DNA from: Ochotona curzoniae
Taxonomy: Eukaryota > Chordata > Mammalia > Lagomorpha > Ochotonidae
Direction of reading: 5' to 3'
DNA: 64,000 bases
Assembly (NCBI RefSeq): GCF_017591425.1
Contig: NW_024465751.1
Location: 124,001-188,000 of the forward strand
The notes under the pieces were generated by a model. It was not told where the DNA came from. It saw nothing but the letters and a program-made list of their open reading frames with translations, and ran no database searches. Shown here one piece after another: positions 11,861 to 22,145 of the stretch. How positions within the stretch are numbered: position 1 is the first letter of the stretch; each line of letters opens with the position of its first letter. The translations under genes and the position numbers were made by a program.

Positions 11861-11969
11861 CCGGAGGGGCCCTGCAGAAGGAGCCCTCCGGAAGGAGCCC
11901 CCCGGAAGGAGCCCTGCAGAAGGAGCCCCCCGGAAGGAGCCCTGCAGAAGGAGCCCTGCAGAAGGAGAT
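11861..11969. repeat. 15-bp minisatellite, about 7 copies
   Basis: Tandem units of 15 bp alternate between GAAGGAGCCCTGCAG and GAAGGAGCCCCCCGG forms, with imperfect flanking half-units. Because 15 is a multiple of three it produces an open, repetitive frame on the minus strand, with no sign of real coding. Lies in intron 1. Confidence 0.92.
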
Positions 11970-13137
11970 CATAAGTCACTGTGCACAAGGTGAAGGGCAG
12001 CCTCCCTCCACACCTCTGCACCTCCACACACGCCCTAACCAGTACCAACAATCTCAACACTTGAGAAACGGATGCAACATAAACCATACTCTTCCTGAAA
12101 TAAGAGCTTCACCAAACTGACACAGGCCACTTTGAGTCTTACACCCTCTGCTCATTTCCTCTCGGAACTAACAACTAAATACAACCTGGCAATGAACTGG
12201 CCACAAGTCCATACATTATTATCAGATAATTAAAAAAAAACAGTGTTACATACTTTTATTTAATGGTTATCTGACTTGAGTTGAAATCTAAGCCAATACG
12301 GGAGCAGTGGATTAAATTATAATTCCTAAAACATTTCTAAAGATGTTTTCTAGAAGAGTCAGCACATCCCTCACCAGCAAACATGACTTAAAAAAAAAGC
12401 CACACCATTCCCCTCTCTCATTAACCTCACAGGAGCGACACTGGCGGTGCAGGGAGCCGCAGCTGCCCCTAGTGAAGGGCATCAAAGGTCTGTTGCTTCT
12501 TACTCTGTTTTAGCAGCAGCTGAACAAGACCCACTACTTTTGTTAAAGAAATTCAGCAGTGAGGGATGGGGAACAGAACCAGTTATCCCCAGAAAACAGC
12601 AACGAGTGAAGCCTGAGTCTGGGGGGAGTGTACAAACCAAGCCAGAGAGAAGACCCTCACCCTCGCCACTTCAGGGCTTACAGGTCAGCACAAAGAAAAA
12701 ACAACTCGACGTTAAACAATGTTTAAAAAAGATCACACCTCATTTGTAAACTGCTTTATTACTGTAATGTGTTGATTAAAATATTGGTCACAGGAGAGCT
12801 TTAATTTGAAATTGCCTCTTAGCATAAGCATTAAAATCTTGCAAAATAAGTCTACCAGGAGCATTTCCCAAATACAGGACTTTTGTTAAAAACCCAGATA
12901 AGTCTTTATAAAAGATGCATACTGCTCTCCTTTACATTTAAGCCAACTGGAAAGCGTTACACACATCATTCCAATTTCTGCGTGGCTTCAGGTTAGTGCG
13001 TGCCAAGTGCTTCTTCCCATCTTTTGCGGAAAATGTTAAGAGTGACCAGCGGCCTTAGAGACAGAAGACCTGCCAGCAAGCTTACAGAACTGAGGTGCTG
13101 TGTTCCCCCAGGAAAATGAGGAAGGGGGAAAGAAAAC
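11970..13137. other. Intron 1 sequence, nothing recognised
   Basis: Ordinary-looking sequence. A weak CTCF-like string, GCCCCTAGTGAAG, is at about 12475 but lacks the terminal GG. An ATG-less open frame at 12447-12749 has no family resemblance. Confidence 0.5.
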
Positions 13138-13322
13138 TGAGAGAGCAACAGGGAGAGAGGGAGGGAATGAGAGAGGGAGGGAATGAGGGAGGGAGGGAGG
13201 GAGGGAGGGAAGGAGGGAGGGAGGGAGAGAGGGAGAGAGAGAGGGAGGGAGGGAGGGAAGGAGGGAGGGAGGGAAGGAGGGAGGGAGGGAGAGAGGGAGA
13301 GAGAGAGGGAGGGAGGGAAGGA
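13138..13322. repeat. (GGGA)n/(GA)n polypurine tract with internal duplication
   Basis: About 185 bases of almost pure purine on the plus strand, mixing GGGA tetranucleotides with GAGA. Within it a block GAAGGAGGGAGGGAGGGAG plus GAGAGGGAGAGAGAGAGGG occurs twice, about 63 bases apart (from about 13208 and 13271), so part of the tract arose by segment duplication rather than slippage alone. Four or more GGG runs are close together, so G-quadruplex or triplex formation is plausible. In the KHDRBS3 transcript this would be a long C/U tract. Confidence 0.9.
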
Positions 13323-14549
13323 CAGGCCTGGACTCAGCTATCAGGTGGAGGGAACTAGAGCGGCTGTGCTCCAGGGACTGGAGTGGCCACTACTCAAACA
13401 CAAGGTACTGTGAGCATTCAGAAATGATATTCAGACAATGTCTCTAATACTTGTCACACCACAGTAAAATAAAGGCTTGCACTGTTGGCCCATCAACGCT
13501 GTACAATTCAAACCCAGAATATGAATTACAGTGCTGACACTCACAATAATCTCTAGAAAACAAAGCTTTCTTCCAGTCAAAAATACAGCAAAGTAAGAAT
13601 AAAAATGCACTATGCTAGTTATTAGATTTAAAATCAAAGTTTCCTAATGATCATTCAAATTGAACTTAACGTGTATTGTTTAAGAAAGCCATCTGCAATT
13701 CTGAAGTTACATAACAGCATAACTGGTATGTTCAATGCCGAGGTTTACACGCTAGCTGTCAGTCTGAAGTAACACGTTAACTGGCACAGCTGAGCAGCAC
13801 CTCAGCCCTCCCAGGGGAGCAGTGTTCCTACAAGACTCAACATCCAAAATGCTCCAGAACCTCTGTTTAACTTACTGGAAGTTAGTCACTTTAGCAAAAC
13901 CGGAAGCAGAAGCACTGGCGAGCATTAGCAACACAACAGAAACACAGCACGAATAAAGTCAACTTTGAAAAGTGATAGCTCAAAAAAAAAAAAAAAGGTG
14001 GTATCCCATTGAACTTTTAAACTGTTCCCTAGATTCGGGACAACACAACTTGGAAAAGTGCACTTACTGCACAACCCACAATGAGACGAATGCCAGCGGA
14101 CTCATCCACGGTAGACACAAATTACTCTCAGAGACGACAGCCTAGCAGGGAACAAAAGACATGCAAATCATCCAGAAGGAGTACAAACCCAACTGCACAA
14201 TGACGTGAACATGGCACTTAAACCTACAGTGTTCCCTCTTGTTTAGAAATGCATGCCCATGCTTTTTCACAAACCGATTTTTATTAAAGAAATAATAATA
14301 ATAATAAAAGCTTGCAATTAAAATGCAGAGCTGTGCAAAGCCATTCCGGGTTCAACATCTTGGAGAGATGTCCCTCCGCCACACACAGAGCACTCTCCCC
14401 GGTCCACTACATCCAGAGCCGCCTGGAACTGCATGCCACTGGCAAACCTAGCCACCAGCCCCTGCCTTAAACACGCACCTACACACCAACAGAATATGTC
14501 TGCCTCATCTCTCACTTGCAACAATAACAGAGCCACGGCCGGCACCAAG
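13323..14549. other. Intron 1 sequence next to CpG island
   Basis: Single-copy-looking AT-leaning DNA with a short (AAT)n run at about 14288-14306 and an A-run near 13981-13996. No exon, RNA gene or recognised transposon. Confidence 0.55.
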
Positions 14550-15601
14550 AGCAGCAGCCCGGGCTGAACCAGGCAGCCAGAGCCTCACTCGCCACGCGCG
14601 GGGTAACCGAGCTGACCCAGTACGTGTCTGCCTTTTCCCAGGGGATTTGACAAGGCGGGGATGGGGGGGAACAGTGGCCCCAAACCCCTGTCTGAAATAG
14701 CAGACACAGCAGAGGGAGAGGGCCGCTCCCAGCAGGGCGGGCTCCATTTACCGTCCATCCCAGCAGATTCTTCAGGCAGGGCAGCCAGAGGATCGCGGTC
14801 CTGGGTGTGCCTCCTCCACAGCCCGTCCCTGTTCCTCCCTCCTCCCGCACATGCGGGACCATGCACGCCCTTGGCGGCCGGCTGGACCAGCGCCAAAAGG
14901 CAGGGGCGCACAGACTCCTTCGCCAATGTTCTGGATCCTGCCAGCCACCAATAAGGGTCACCCACCTGGCGCTTCCAGGGCGAGGACTGGCGAGGACGAG
15001 CAAGGCCACGACGGCCCCCCCCCTCCGTGACTGTCCCAGCGGCCAGCCCGTCAGGCCACGAACGAGTCCCCAAGTCGCCCTGCCTCGTAGGGCAGCCTGC
15101 CCGGACACCGGACAAGCGAAGCCCGCGGGGCGAGAGACCTGGACCCCCGGGACCCTGCGTCCCCTTCCTCTGCTCCCCACCACCTCGGGTCTGACCCCGC
15201 ACCTCCTCCGAGCTTCCCAAACTTCACCAACACTCCTAACACCGAGTCCCCTCAAGTTCTTGCCTTTCCCCTACAGCTTTCTCTGGTTCCTCATTCAGGT
15301 TAACCAAACATTGCAGGTCACCGGCTCCCCCTTCGCTGTCCCCCCACCTCGATGTTCGCCATCCCCATTCACAAGTTACCCCCTGGGGATCCCCAAGTCC
15401 CCAAAGATTTCAAAGACTTGTCCGGGGGCCTCCGGCTTCTCGCTCTCCGGATACCCCGCACCCCATTCACACCTGTCTCCCGCCAGGCGTCCCGCGTCCC
15501 CTCAGGTGCCCACCGGACCACCACCCCCGGGCAGGTGGGTCTCCTCCCGGACCCCGCAGCGGCCCCCCAACGGCCGGCAGTTAACGGCCGGCGCGCCTCA
15601 C

Positions 15602-15689
15602 CTTGGTTCACCAGCCGCAGAGCGTGCGTGAAGGAGGGGTCCAGGGAGTCCTTCTCCGCCATCAGCTCCGGCAGGTACTTCTCCTCCAT
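15602..15689 (-). CDS. KHDRBS3: KHDRBS3 first coding exon (partial gene)
   Basis: Read on the minus strand this exon gives 29 codons plus the first base of the next codon, starting [10 protein letters not shown] and ending [10 protein letters not shown] recognise this as the N-terminus of KHDRBS3 (SLM2/T-STAR). The paralogue KHDRBS2 starts similarly but has VHASRLL-type residues where this has THALRLV. KHDRBS3 is a nuclear STAR protein of about 346 residues that binds U(U/A)AA-type RNA through a KH domain and controls alternative splicing. Only the short segment before the QUA1/KH region is here; the KH domain lies in later exons beyond the window. The exon ends CAAG followed by GTGAGG, a good donor. 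The ATG has A at -3 and G at +4, and no ATG occurs on this strand between it and about 16.53 kb. Exon boundaries are inferred from the donor and the known protein. Confidence 0.95.
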
Positions 15690-16000
15690 GCTGGCCGGCC
15701 GTCCGGGACCCGGGATGCGAGCCCGAGGAGCGCGGGAGGCGGCCGCCCCGCAACCCCCGATGCCGCCCGCGGCCCCAGCAGCCCGGACCCCGGGGCCAGA
15801 CGCCGCGCCGGCGGTGGCCAAGCCGGGCGGGCGGCCGGGCAGCAGCGGCGGCGGAGGCGCCACAGGGGCGGGAACCGGCCGCTCAGCCCCGGTCCCCGGT
15901 GGCCGCCGGGTGCCCGACGCTGGCGGCCGCTGCGTCCGGGCGGGGGCCGGGGCGCTCAGGAGGGGCCTCAGGCCGGCCCCGGCGGCGCGCTCGCAGCCCC
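15690..16000 (-). promoter_or_regulatory. KHDRBS3: KHDRBS3 5' leader and probable start region
   Basis: This GC-rich stretch lies directly upstream of the KHDRBS3 ATG and should contain the 5' untranslated leader. The exact transcription start cannot be fixed from sequence. No ATG is present on the minus strand here, so there is no AUG-started uORF. The frame of the coding exon stays open upstream for at least 58 codons, with Pro-, Ala- and Gly-rich translation, but offers only non-AUG codons such as GTG at 15861-15863. No TATA box is visible for the minus strand, as expected for a CpG-island promoter. Confidence 0.6.
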
Positions 16001-16140
16001 TCCAGCGGTGCGGCCCGAGCCCCGCCAGCTGCCTCCGCCTGCGACCGAGCCCCGCGCGCCGCCCCGCGCACTCTGAGCCGCCGCGCGAGCGCCCCGCGCC
16101 CGCCGCCTCGCCCCGCCTCGGCCCCGCGCCGCGCCTGCGC
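15865..16140 (-). promoter_or_regulatory. GC boxes and NRF1-like site in core promoter
   Basis: Sp/KLF-type GC boxes are visible at 15865-15872 (GGGGCGGG), about 15938-15946 (GGGCGGGGG) and 16111-16117 (CCCCGCC). An NRF1-like palindrome, GCGCCTGCGC, lies at 16131-16140 and differs from GCGCATGCGC at one position. These are standard elements of TATA-less CpG-island promoters. The matches are seen in the sequence; occupancy is inferred. Confidence 0.5.
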
Positions 16141-16494
16141 GCTCAGCCAAGCGCCGCAGCGCGCGCCGCCCCGTGGGGCCTCCCGTGGGCGGCCCGCGCG
16201 CGCCCGCTCCCCACGGGCGGCCCCCGGGCGCTGGGACGGCGAGGCTGCGGAGCGCACCGACCGGGGCGCGGGGCCCGGAGAGGGCGGCCGGCTCGCCCAA
16301 GGTCACCCAGCCACGGGACGGGGCTCGATCCCGCACGCGAGCCCAGGCTCGCCCGCGCTGCCCCTAAGCAAGCTCCCGGACGCGCCTAACTTGGGCGGCG
16401 TTGCTGCGCCCTCGACACTGGCCAGAAAACCAGGCGGGCGCCTTCCTTCCCCCGCGTGACCGGCCTCCCGAGACCCCGGGCGCGAGGTCGGTTA

Positions 16495-16502
16495 CATAAA
16501 AG
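16495..16502 (+). promoter_or_regulatory. TATA-like CATAAAAG on plus strand
   Basis: CATAAAAG occurs on the plus strand at the upstream edge of the CpG island, pointing away from KHDRBS3. It could serve divergent upstream antisense transcription. It is a single weak match with no clear exon behind it: a GTGAGG donor-like string lies only about 40 bases downstream. Confidence 0.2.
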
Positions 16503-16869
16503 CGCGCGCCCTTCAGGGCGTCTTTGCCATCCCTGACTTGCTGGTGAGGGTGGGGGGTGCCAGGTCCTGCACGAGTGAGCCGCCGTGCCAGGACAGGATG
16601 TCCTCTGTCCCCTTGGCCCGAGGGCCCAGAGGCTTCCCCTGGGGCGCGGGGACTAAGTGTCCCCCAGCGAGTCAAGGTCCTTGCCTGTGCCTCCGCGCAC
16701 TGACCCGGAGTTGGATACTCGCTAGATTGTTTTATGTAGGGGCAGCTGGCTGCTCTATCCTGTCCGCAGTGACCCACCGCCTCCCAACCCCTCCCCACAC
16801 TGTCCCCGGCACCACCCTGGCTCGGGTGAGCGGCCGTCTCCGCCTCAGAGCCTCCCCGAGAATATTCCT

Positions 16870-16930
16870 AAGTTTGGGCAGGCTTCGTGACCTCGTGCCT
16901 CGGTTTCCTCATCTACTTCTTTATATATCT
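16870..16930 (-). repeat. MIR fragment
   Basis: The string CTCGGTTTCCTCATCT with a preceding GTGACCT is the conserved core of mammalian MIR SINEs. It is a short decayed piece just outside the CpG island. Confidence 0.5.
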
Positions 16931-19566
16931 CCAGTGTTGGCCATTTAGCTCCTCAGGGAGCACCCCAAACTCTATCGCTGAGTTCTTGTTTGTTTTGGAA
17001 TTGTCTTCCTGGCCTAGTTGCCCTGTGGGTCGTCGGAAGCTCAGCTTCCTGCCAGCTGTAGCTCTGGGGAACACATGGCAGACAGCAGCCTCACTGCTGG
17101 ACCTGCTGGACGCCCTGCAGGCCGCGGTGCGCTGAGCCCCCAGGAGACAGCATGAAGGACAGTTGCTGGCGCGCCTCTTCCACCCCAGGCTGCGGACTCG
17201 GGCTGGCACGGCAGCGATGCTGCTGCTTAATTCGACCTCCGTCTGAGTTTGTAAGCCCCTTCAGGTGCCAGCACCCCCGCGGGCCCCCAGGGCTTCAAGG
17301 GGAATCCTCTTCTGCATCTCCTGGCTTAGGTCTCTGTGCACAGAACTTACCTTGGGGCGTGTCCATTAAGAGCAGCTTGTGTAGGGAGGGAAGCTGGGGA
17401 GGAGGGTCCTGCAGCTACTCGGCTGCCGCTCCTCCCGCAGCCTCTGATCTGGGCCTTCTGTCCAGTGACAGTCCTGACCTGCAGAGACCCCCGTGTTTAT
17501 TGCATGCTTCCTAAGGACCAGGTGCCCTGCTGTGTCTTGGCCACTGTCCTTTCAGCACCCCCACAGGGGTTACACAGTTACAAACCTGGACACCAAAGCT
17601 CAGAGCTCTTCCATGGCTCATCTGGGGTCCCACTGAGGCCAGCGAGGACACCCAGGCCCACTTGTCTCTAGTAACGGCCTCTCTCTCCTCCTTCCTGATG
17701 CTGCCTTCCCAGGTAGCTGCGCTCCGTCCCCTCCTTGGAGCAGTTGGCAGCAACATCCCGCCAGCAGCTGGAGAGGAGGGCTGCGCACCAGGAATCTGAC
17801 AGTGAAGGCGCTGCATCTTCTGCTCCAGCCCCTCCTCCTCACAGCAGGTGCCAGCGCATGGAGTGCTGAGTGCAGACCCTCCAGGGAGGAGGGGCTCAGG
17901 AAGCCATCCCACCCCCCAAGCTGGCTGAGCCCTGCTGTGGGCCACCTCCACACCCTCTGGTCTTTGTGAGGGCACTTTGCTGCAGGAGCGAACCCTCAGG
18001 TCCTCCTGCAAATGAGAAAAGCATTCTGATCTTGAGAAAGGCGGTGATTTTCCTACCTGTGGCTGCAGGAGCTGCTCCCCTCAGTCACTGGGTTTCCAGG
18101 CCCCAGGTCTCCAAGGCCACTGCACTCCACGGCACACTGAGCCCCTGTGTGATTCTTGTCTTCCTGGAACAGACTCCCTAAGCTGCACTGAGAAACCCCC
18201 GGTTCCCCTTTATCCTCTGGTTAAATCATCAACTTGCCTCCCTGACGCAGGTTCAAGCCATCCCTCACCATCGCAGCCTCACCCAGCATCATGGTCAGCC
18301 AGCACAGCACCAGCAGCTGGCCGTCAGTGTGTGCCGTCTGAGTCCGCACCTGCCTCCGGGGAAAGATGGCCTCTTTCCTAGCTGGCCTCGTGCACTGACT
18401 GCAGGAGATCAGGCAGCCCCATAGCAGCTCCATGTTCCCAAAGGGGACACAAAGCACAGGGAGAGCATCCATGAGGACTTTCTGCATCTGTCCAGGACTA
18501 TAAGCTGCTTGCCGCTTGTTCCTTTTTGCAGGAAGGTGAGCCCTATCCAGGTATGCCAAGACCCTGCTGTGCCAAGAGAGAGGAAAAACAAACCTGAATG
18601 TGTCCAGGGCCCTGGGTGTGTCCCTGGGCTCTGCTGCTTGCTAAGGGCGCTGCAGGGAGAGGAGGTGCAGCAGGGAGGAACAGGGAGCTTGCTGAAGCAA
18701 TGACTGCCCTGCTACAGCCACCTCGTGTGTGCTCCAGTTCATTCTTAGCACGTCAGACCCTGGTCTTCTGGGGGCTCCCTTGCTTAGGACTGTCTTCAGA
18801 GCCGGTTCATCACCTCCACCCCAGAGCTTTGACCAACGGTCAGATGGCAGCAGGCACTCACCGTTCTCTGGGGAGCCACATCTGACCAGCAGCCCCCTCG
18901 CCAGCATCGCTCCAAGTCCTCAGACAAATGAGTTTGTGTCATGTGAACCAGACACCAAAAGATGGCACACCCTCACCTTGAAATCAGTCCTTGACGTGTC
19001 TGGAGGAAGCCACCAAGACTATTCAGTCTTATGCCCAATTTAGCTAAAGACTCCGAGCATGAGTGGGGAAGACAGAGAAGCCGTCCGAGCGAGGAGCCCT
19101 CACAGAGCCTGTGACACGTGGATCAGGAGTGGCTTCACTGAGGACCAATCCTTCCGTCCATGGCTGTGCCTCACACTCCAACAACCTCCATAGACCCTGT
19201 GCACTCAACAGGAGGAAGTGTAGCTAGAAGCAATAGTAGGTGGCTGGCAAGCCACCAGCCTTTAGAGATGAGGCAACTGTTGTCTGAAAGTTTCAGTGAT
19301 CCAAAGATAGAACTGAGCGTATGCGTGTGTTTCTCTCTCGCTCGCTCTCTCTCCAACCCTTCCATGCATGGGGGGTGCAATCAGTTCCTCCAGCCCAGCC
19401 CGTCACATACCTAAAGACGTCTACTCTTTCACCCTAGGTTCATGTATCCTATCAGTGTCACTGTTAGACGGAAAGAAAGCCCAGTTTCCCGTGGAGACTT
19501 GCTTCACCAGAGAAGGGAGCCATCCTGGTTCTGTTGCAGCAGCAAAAGAGCCATAGGCTTTGCGTA
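16931..19566. other. KHDRBS3 upstream flank, mostly single-copy
   Basis: GC-leaning sequence immediately upstream of the promoter island, remarkably free of CSINEs and L1. Frames of about 100-166 codons occur on both strands but overlap one another, lack known domains and lack convincing splice structure. Enhancer content is likely by position but I cannot name elements. Confidence 0.5.
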
Positions 19567-19584
19567 CGCACCCCCTAGTGGCCA
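19567..19584 (-). promoter_or_regulatory. Strong CTCF motif facing KHDRBS3
   Basis: The plus strand reads CGCACCCCCTAGTGGCCA; its reverse complement, TGGCCACTAGGGGGTGCG, is an almost perfect CTCF core (consensus TGGCCACCAGGGGGCGC). The motif direction is minus, pointing towards the KHDRBS3 promoter about 3.9 kb away. CTCF sites anchor chromatin loops with orientation dependence. The flanks contain several CpGs, which could make binding methylation-sensitive. The motif is seen; binding is inferred. Confidence 0.7.
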
Positions 19585-21858
19585 CATGCGGAAGCGCGTT
19601 GTCCCAGAAAGTTCCTGTTAGGGTTGAGAATGCCTTGGTTTTGAGAGGGTCTCCACAGGGACCCCCACCAAGGTCTGTAGCTCCACCCCCCAAAAGGGGA
19701 ACAGTTTCATATGATCATAGGTGGAAGACAGTGAAAATTGAAATACGACAGAAGGCGGCAGAGGGGAACAAAAGCAAAGGGAAGAAAGATCCAGAGTGGG
19801 AAGGAAAGCTTGATGGCGGGGGTAGGGGAGGACATTTCTCAGTGGCAGGCCTTGACGGAGCGGACAGTAATACTGAAGAGCCAGACTCGCCTGCACAGCA
19901 GCTTGCCCTGCAGCCTTCAGGTGCTGCCGACAAGCCAGGGACCAGATGGGTCAGGAGCCCCCAGGCGTCACCTCGCCTGACTCGCTCATCTTTTTCCAAG
20001 TCTCCATCTTTCTTTACCCCTATCTTCTGAGCTGTTCTCTTCCTGTTTTATTGAGATGTAATGAGAACAATAAAGACTTCAGCCAAAACCCTGGGGGGGG
20101 GGGGGCAGTGCTTGTGAGCTCTTAGATACAACCGTCCTAGAAACTGTTACATTGTCTTCCCCTTTCCAGCAGCCGCCCGGCATCCTGCCCCTCCTGCAGA
20201 AGTGCCTGGTGGATTTCGATAATGCATCAGGTCATCACCACCTCTAGTGCTTTGTAAGAAGCTGTGATTTGGGAAGTGCTGCTGAAATGTAAAACATTAT
20301 TGCCACTGTAGTAAAACTATCCATGCTCATCTCCTAACTCACTCTTTCTTGTCAGGTCGCCTGGAGGGAAATGCACACACAGATAGTCCATCCACATTAG
20401 CGGCGTCTTCTACGGTAAAGCTGTCCATACCTTAGTTTGACAAAATAACCAGAAACAAAATATTTCCAGCAGTGTCAAGTTACCCGTGGTGCTTGGACAG
20501 CTACCGAGAGGGTGATGAAGCTTTCAAAGTTTGCTGCAAAAGTGAGCATGTACCAGTCTCAGAAAAACTCCAGCTCGTACTTTGTTTTGTTTGAGTTAGA
20601 CCTGAAGTGATGAGCTTAACTGAAACAGCTGTGGGAAAGGAACGGGTGTAAGACTGGGGCAGCGTGCTCGGAAACATCACCGAATCTTCAGCACCCTCCC
20701 TTGTCCTCTGAGCCTTTGTCCCTGGATTCTTTCTCTAGAAGGCGACACAAGCCTTGTGGATGTCAAAGCCCTCTCTCCCCAGGCTTGGTGTGTACCTGGC
20801 TGACAAGAGATGCCTCCACCTCACTTGTTCCTTGCTGATGGCGGAGAGAGGCGGGATGCTTGTTACACCCAGGCAAGCCTCAGGTGGCAGCCAGCATGAG
20901 AGGACGTCCCAGCAGCAGCTTCCGTGAAGCCTTAAGCCAAGAGTCAATTCTCTCCCGCTTTCCTAGCTACCCTTACTGTTGACTGGTGTGCAAAGAAGCA
21001 GCTGTTTGGATCTACACAACAGATCTGTGCCAGATCCTACAGGACGACCCACCCCTGAGCCTCTTCAGGCCGCTCTTTCCCTACATGTGGAATGAAGGCA
21101 CTGACGCCCTCCAGGGTTACTCTAAGGTGGCCATGAGCTCAGGGTCCATATGGAGCTTACTTAGCACAAAGCGTGGTCCTCGGAGGGCCCAGAGTGGGTG
21201 CAGAACCAGTAGGGCTGCACCATCCAATAGAAATGTCGTGAAGATCTCAGTGCTTTTAACTCCATGGATTCTAAAAGAGCCGCAATAGCAACTACCTAAA
21301 AGGTAATTGTGAGAATAATATAATAAAATTAATATTTTAAAGTGTTTAGAGCAGAGCTATGTACCTGGTGAGCATTTTATGAAGATTTCCTAAGTAACTA
21401 TGTCTTTATAAATAGGTATTGTTGGTTCAGTAAACCAAATTTGGCAGATCGAATTAGAGAGGCTGGTGCTGGTCTGCGATCCTGTGATCAAATACGAACT
21501 GTGTCCAGAAAGGAGTTAGAAAGTGCCTGAGTCAGCGAAATTCAGAAACCGTTCATCTGTACAAGTCACTCAGATCCACTGCTTAGCATTCTGTGGCCTG
21601 AGAATGACTTGATTTTTTAAATCACATAACAAACAAAGCCCTGTCAATAGTTGTTTGTTTTTTATCATGGACTACAGAATATACGGGCTAGAGGTGAGAG
21701 TCTGGGTCATCTTTTACCAATGTGTGCATGTGAGCACCTCAAGATACTGCACCATTCTCTGAACCTCCATTCTCTCGTTTCTGAGTTGAGCATGATGATT
21801 CTCCTGTAAGATACCCCTGTGTGCACATTACCGTTTCCTTACACCATTCCTCTTCCTT
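19585..21858. other. Upstream flank with poly-G run and MIR 3' fragment
   Basis: Mostly unrecognised sequence. A run of 13 G lies at about 20093-20105, next to an AATAAAG string. A MIR-like 3' part is visible at about 21300-21420 (AGTGTTTAGAGCAGAGCTAT and CCTGGTGAGCATTTTATGA). No gene. Confidence 0.5.
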
Positions 21859-21921
21859 GTTTTAAAAATATTTGTTTATTTGAAATTCAGAGTTACCTGG
21901 AGAAAGAAAGACAAAAAGTGT

Positions 21922-21976
<55 letters not shown>

Positions 21977-22145
21977 ACAGAGAGAATTTTCCATCTACTG
22001 ATTCCCTAAACGGCTTTAATGGCTAGGTTTGGGACAGGCAGAATCCAGGAGCCCCGATCTCCACCTAGGTTTCCCACACGAGTGCCAAGGCCTGAGTGAA
22101 CACCTGTTCCATCTTCTGCTGCCATTCTAGGATGCTGGATCAGAG
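21859..22145 (-). repeat. Old CSINE split by (TG)n
   Basis: A diverged minus-orientation lagomorph CSINE: TATTTGTTTATTTGAAATTC tail side, CAGAGAGAATTTTCCATCT, CCACCTAGGTTTCCCACACG, ending near GGATGCTGGATC. Its purine block has expanded into a (TG)n tract. Confidence 0.7.
21924..21974. repeat. (TG)n microsatellite
   Basis: Uninterrupted TG dinucleotide tract of about 51 bases inside the old CSINE; probably length-variable. Confidence 0.97.

Larger units (their letters stand above)
1..15601 (-). other. KHDRBS3: KHDRBS3 intron 1 (5' portion)
   Basis: Everything below the donor at 15601 on the minus strand is the beginning of the first intron; no acceptor followed by recognisable KHDRBS3 exon 2 sequence was found in the window. 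That suits the family, since KHDRBS3 is a large gene with long introns. The interval holds tandem arrays, two CSINEs, MIR remnants and otherwise unrecognised single-copy sequence, each listed separately. Open frames here are short, many lack an ATG or lie in repeats, and none resembles a protein I know. Confidence 0.85.
14550..16650. promoter_or_regulatory. CpG island over KHDRBS3 promoter
   Basis: GC content and CpG density rise sharply from about 14.55 kb, peak at about 15.7-16.45 kb, and fall off by about 16.65 kb. The dense core surrounds the first exon and its upstream side, and the lower-coordinate shoulder lies in intron 1. Long open frames on both strands in this interval are a by-product of stop-poor GC-rich DNA and do not look like proteins. 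Boundaries were judged by eye. Confidence 0.85.

Noticed and set aside
12468..12484. CTCF-like GCCCCTAGTGAAG
   Set aside because: Lacks the terminal GG of the core, so it is much weaker than the site at 19567.
14807..16459. Long open frames on both strands in the CpG island (up to 345 codons)
   Set aside because: They overlap each other in several frames, consist of Pro/Ala/Arg/Gly-rich sequence typical of GC-rich DNA, and show no domains. Only the 29-codon KHDRBS3 exon segment is recognisable.
18221..18559. 112-codon minus-strand frame upstream of KHDRBS3
   Set aside because: Overlaps other open frames, no known motif, and no conserved splice pair found.
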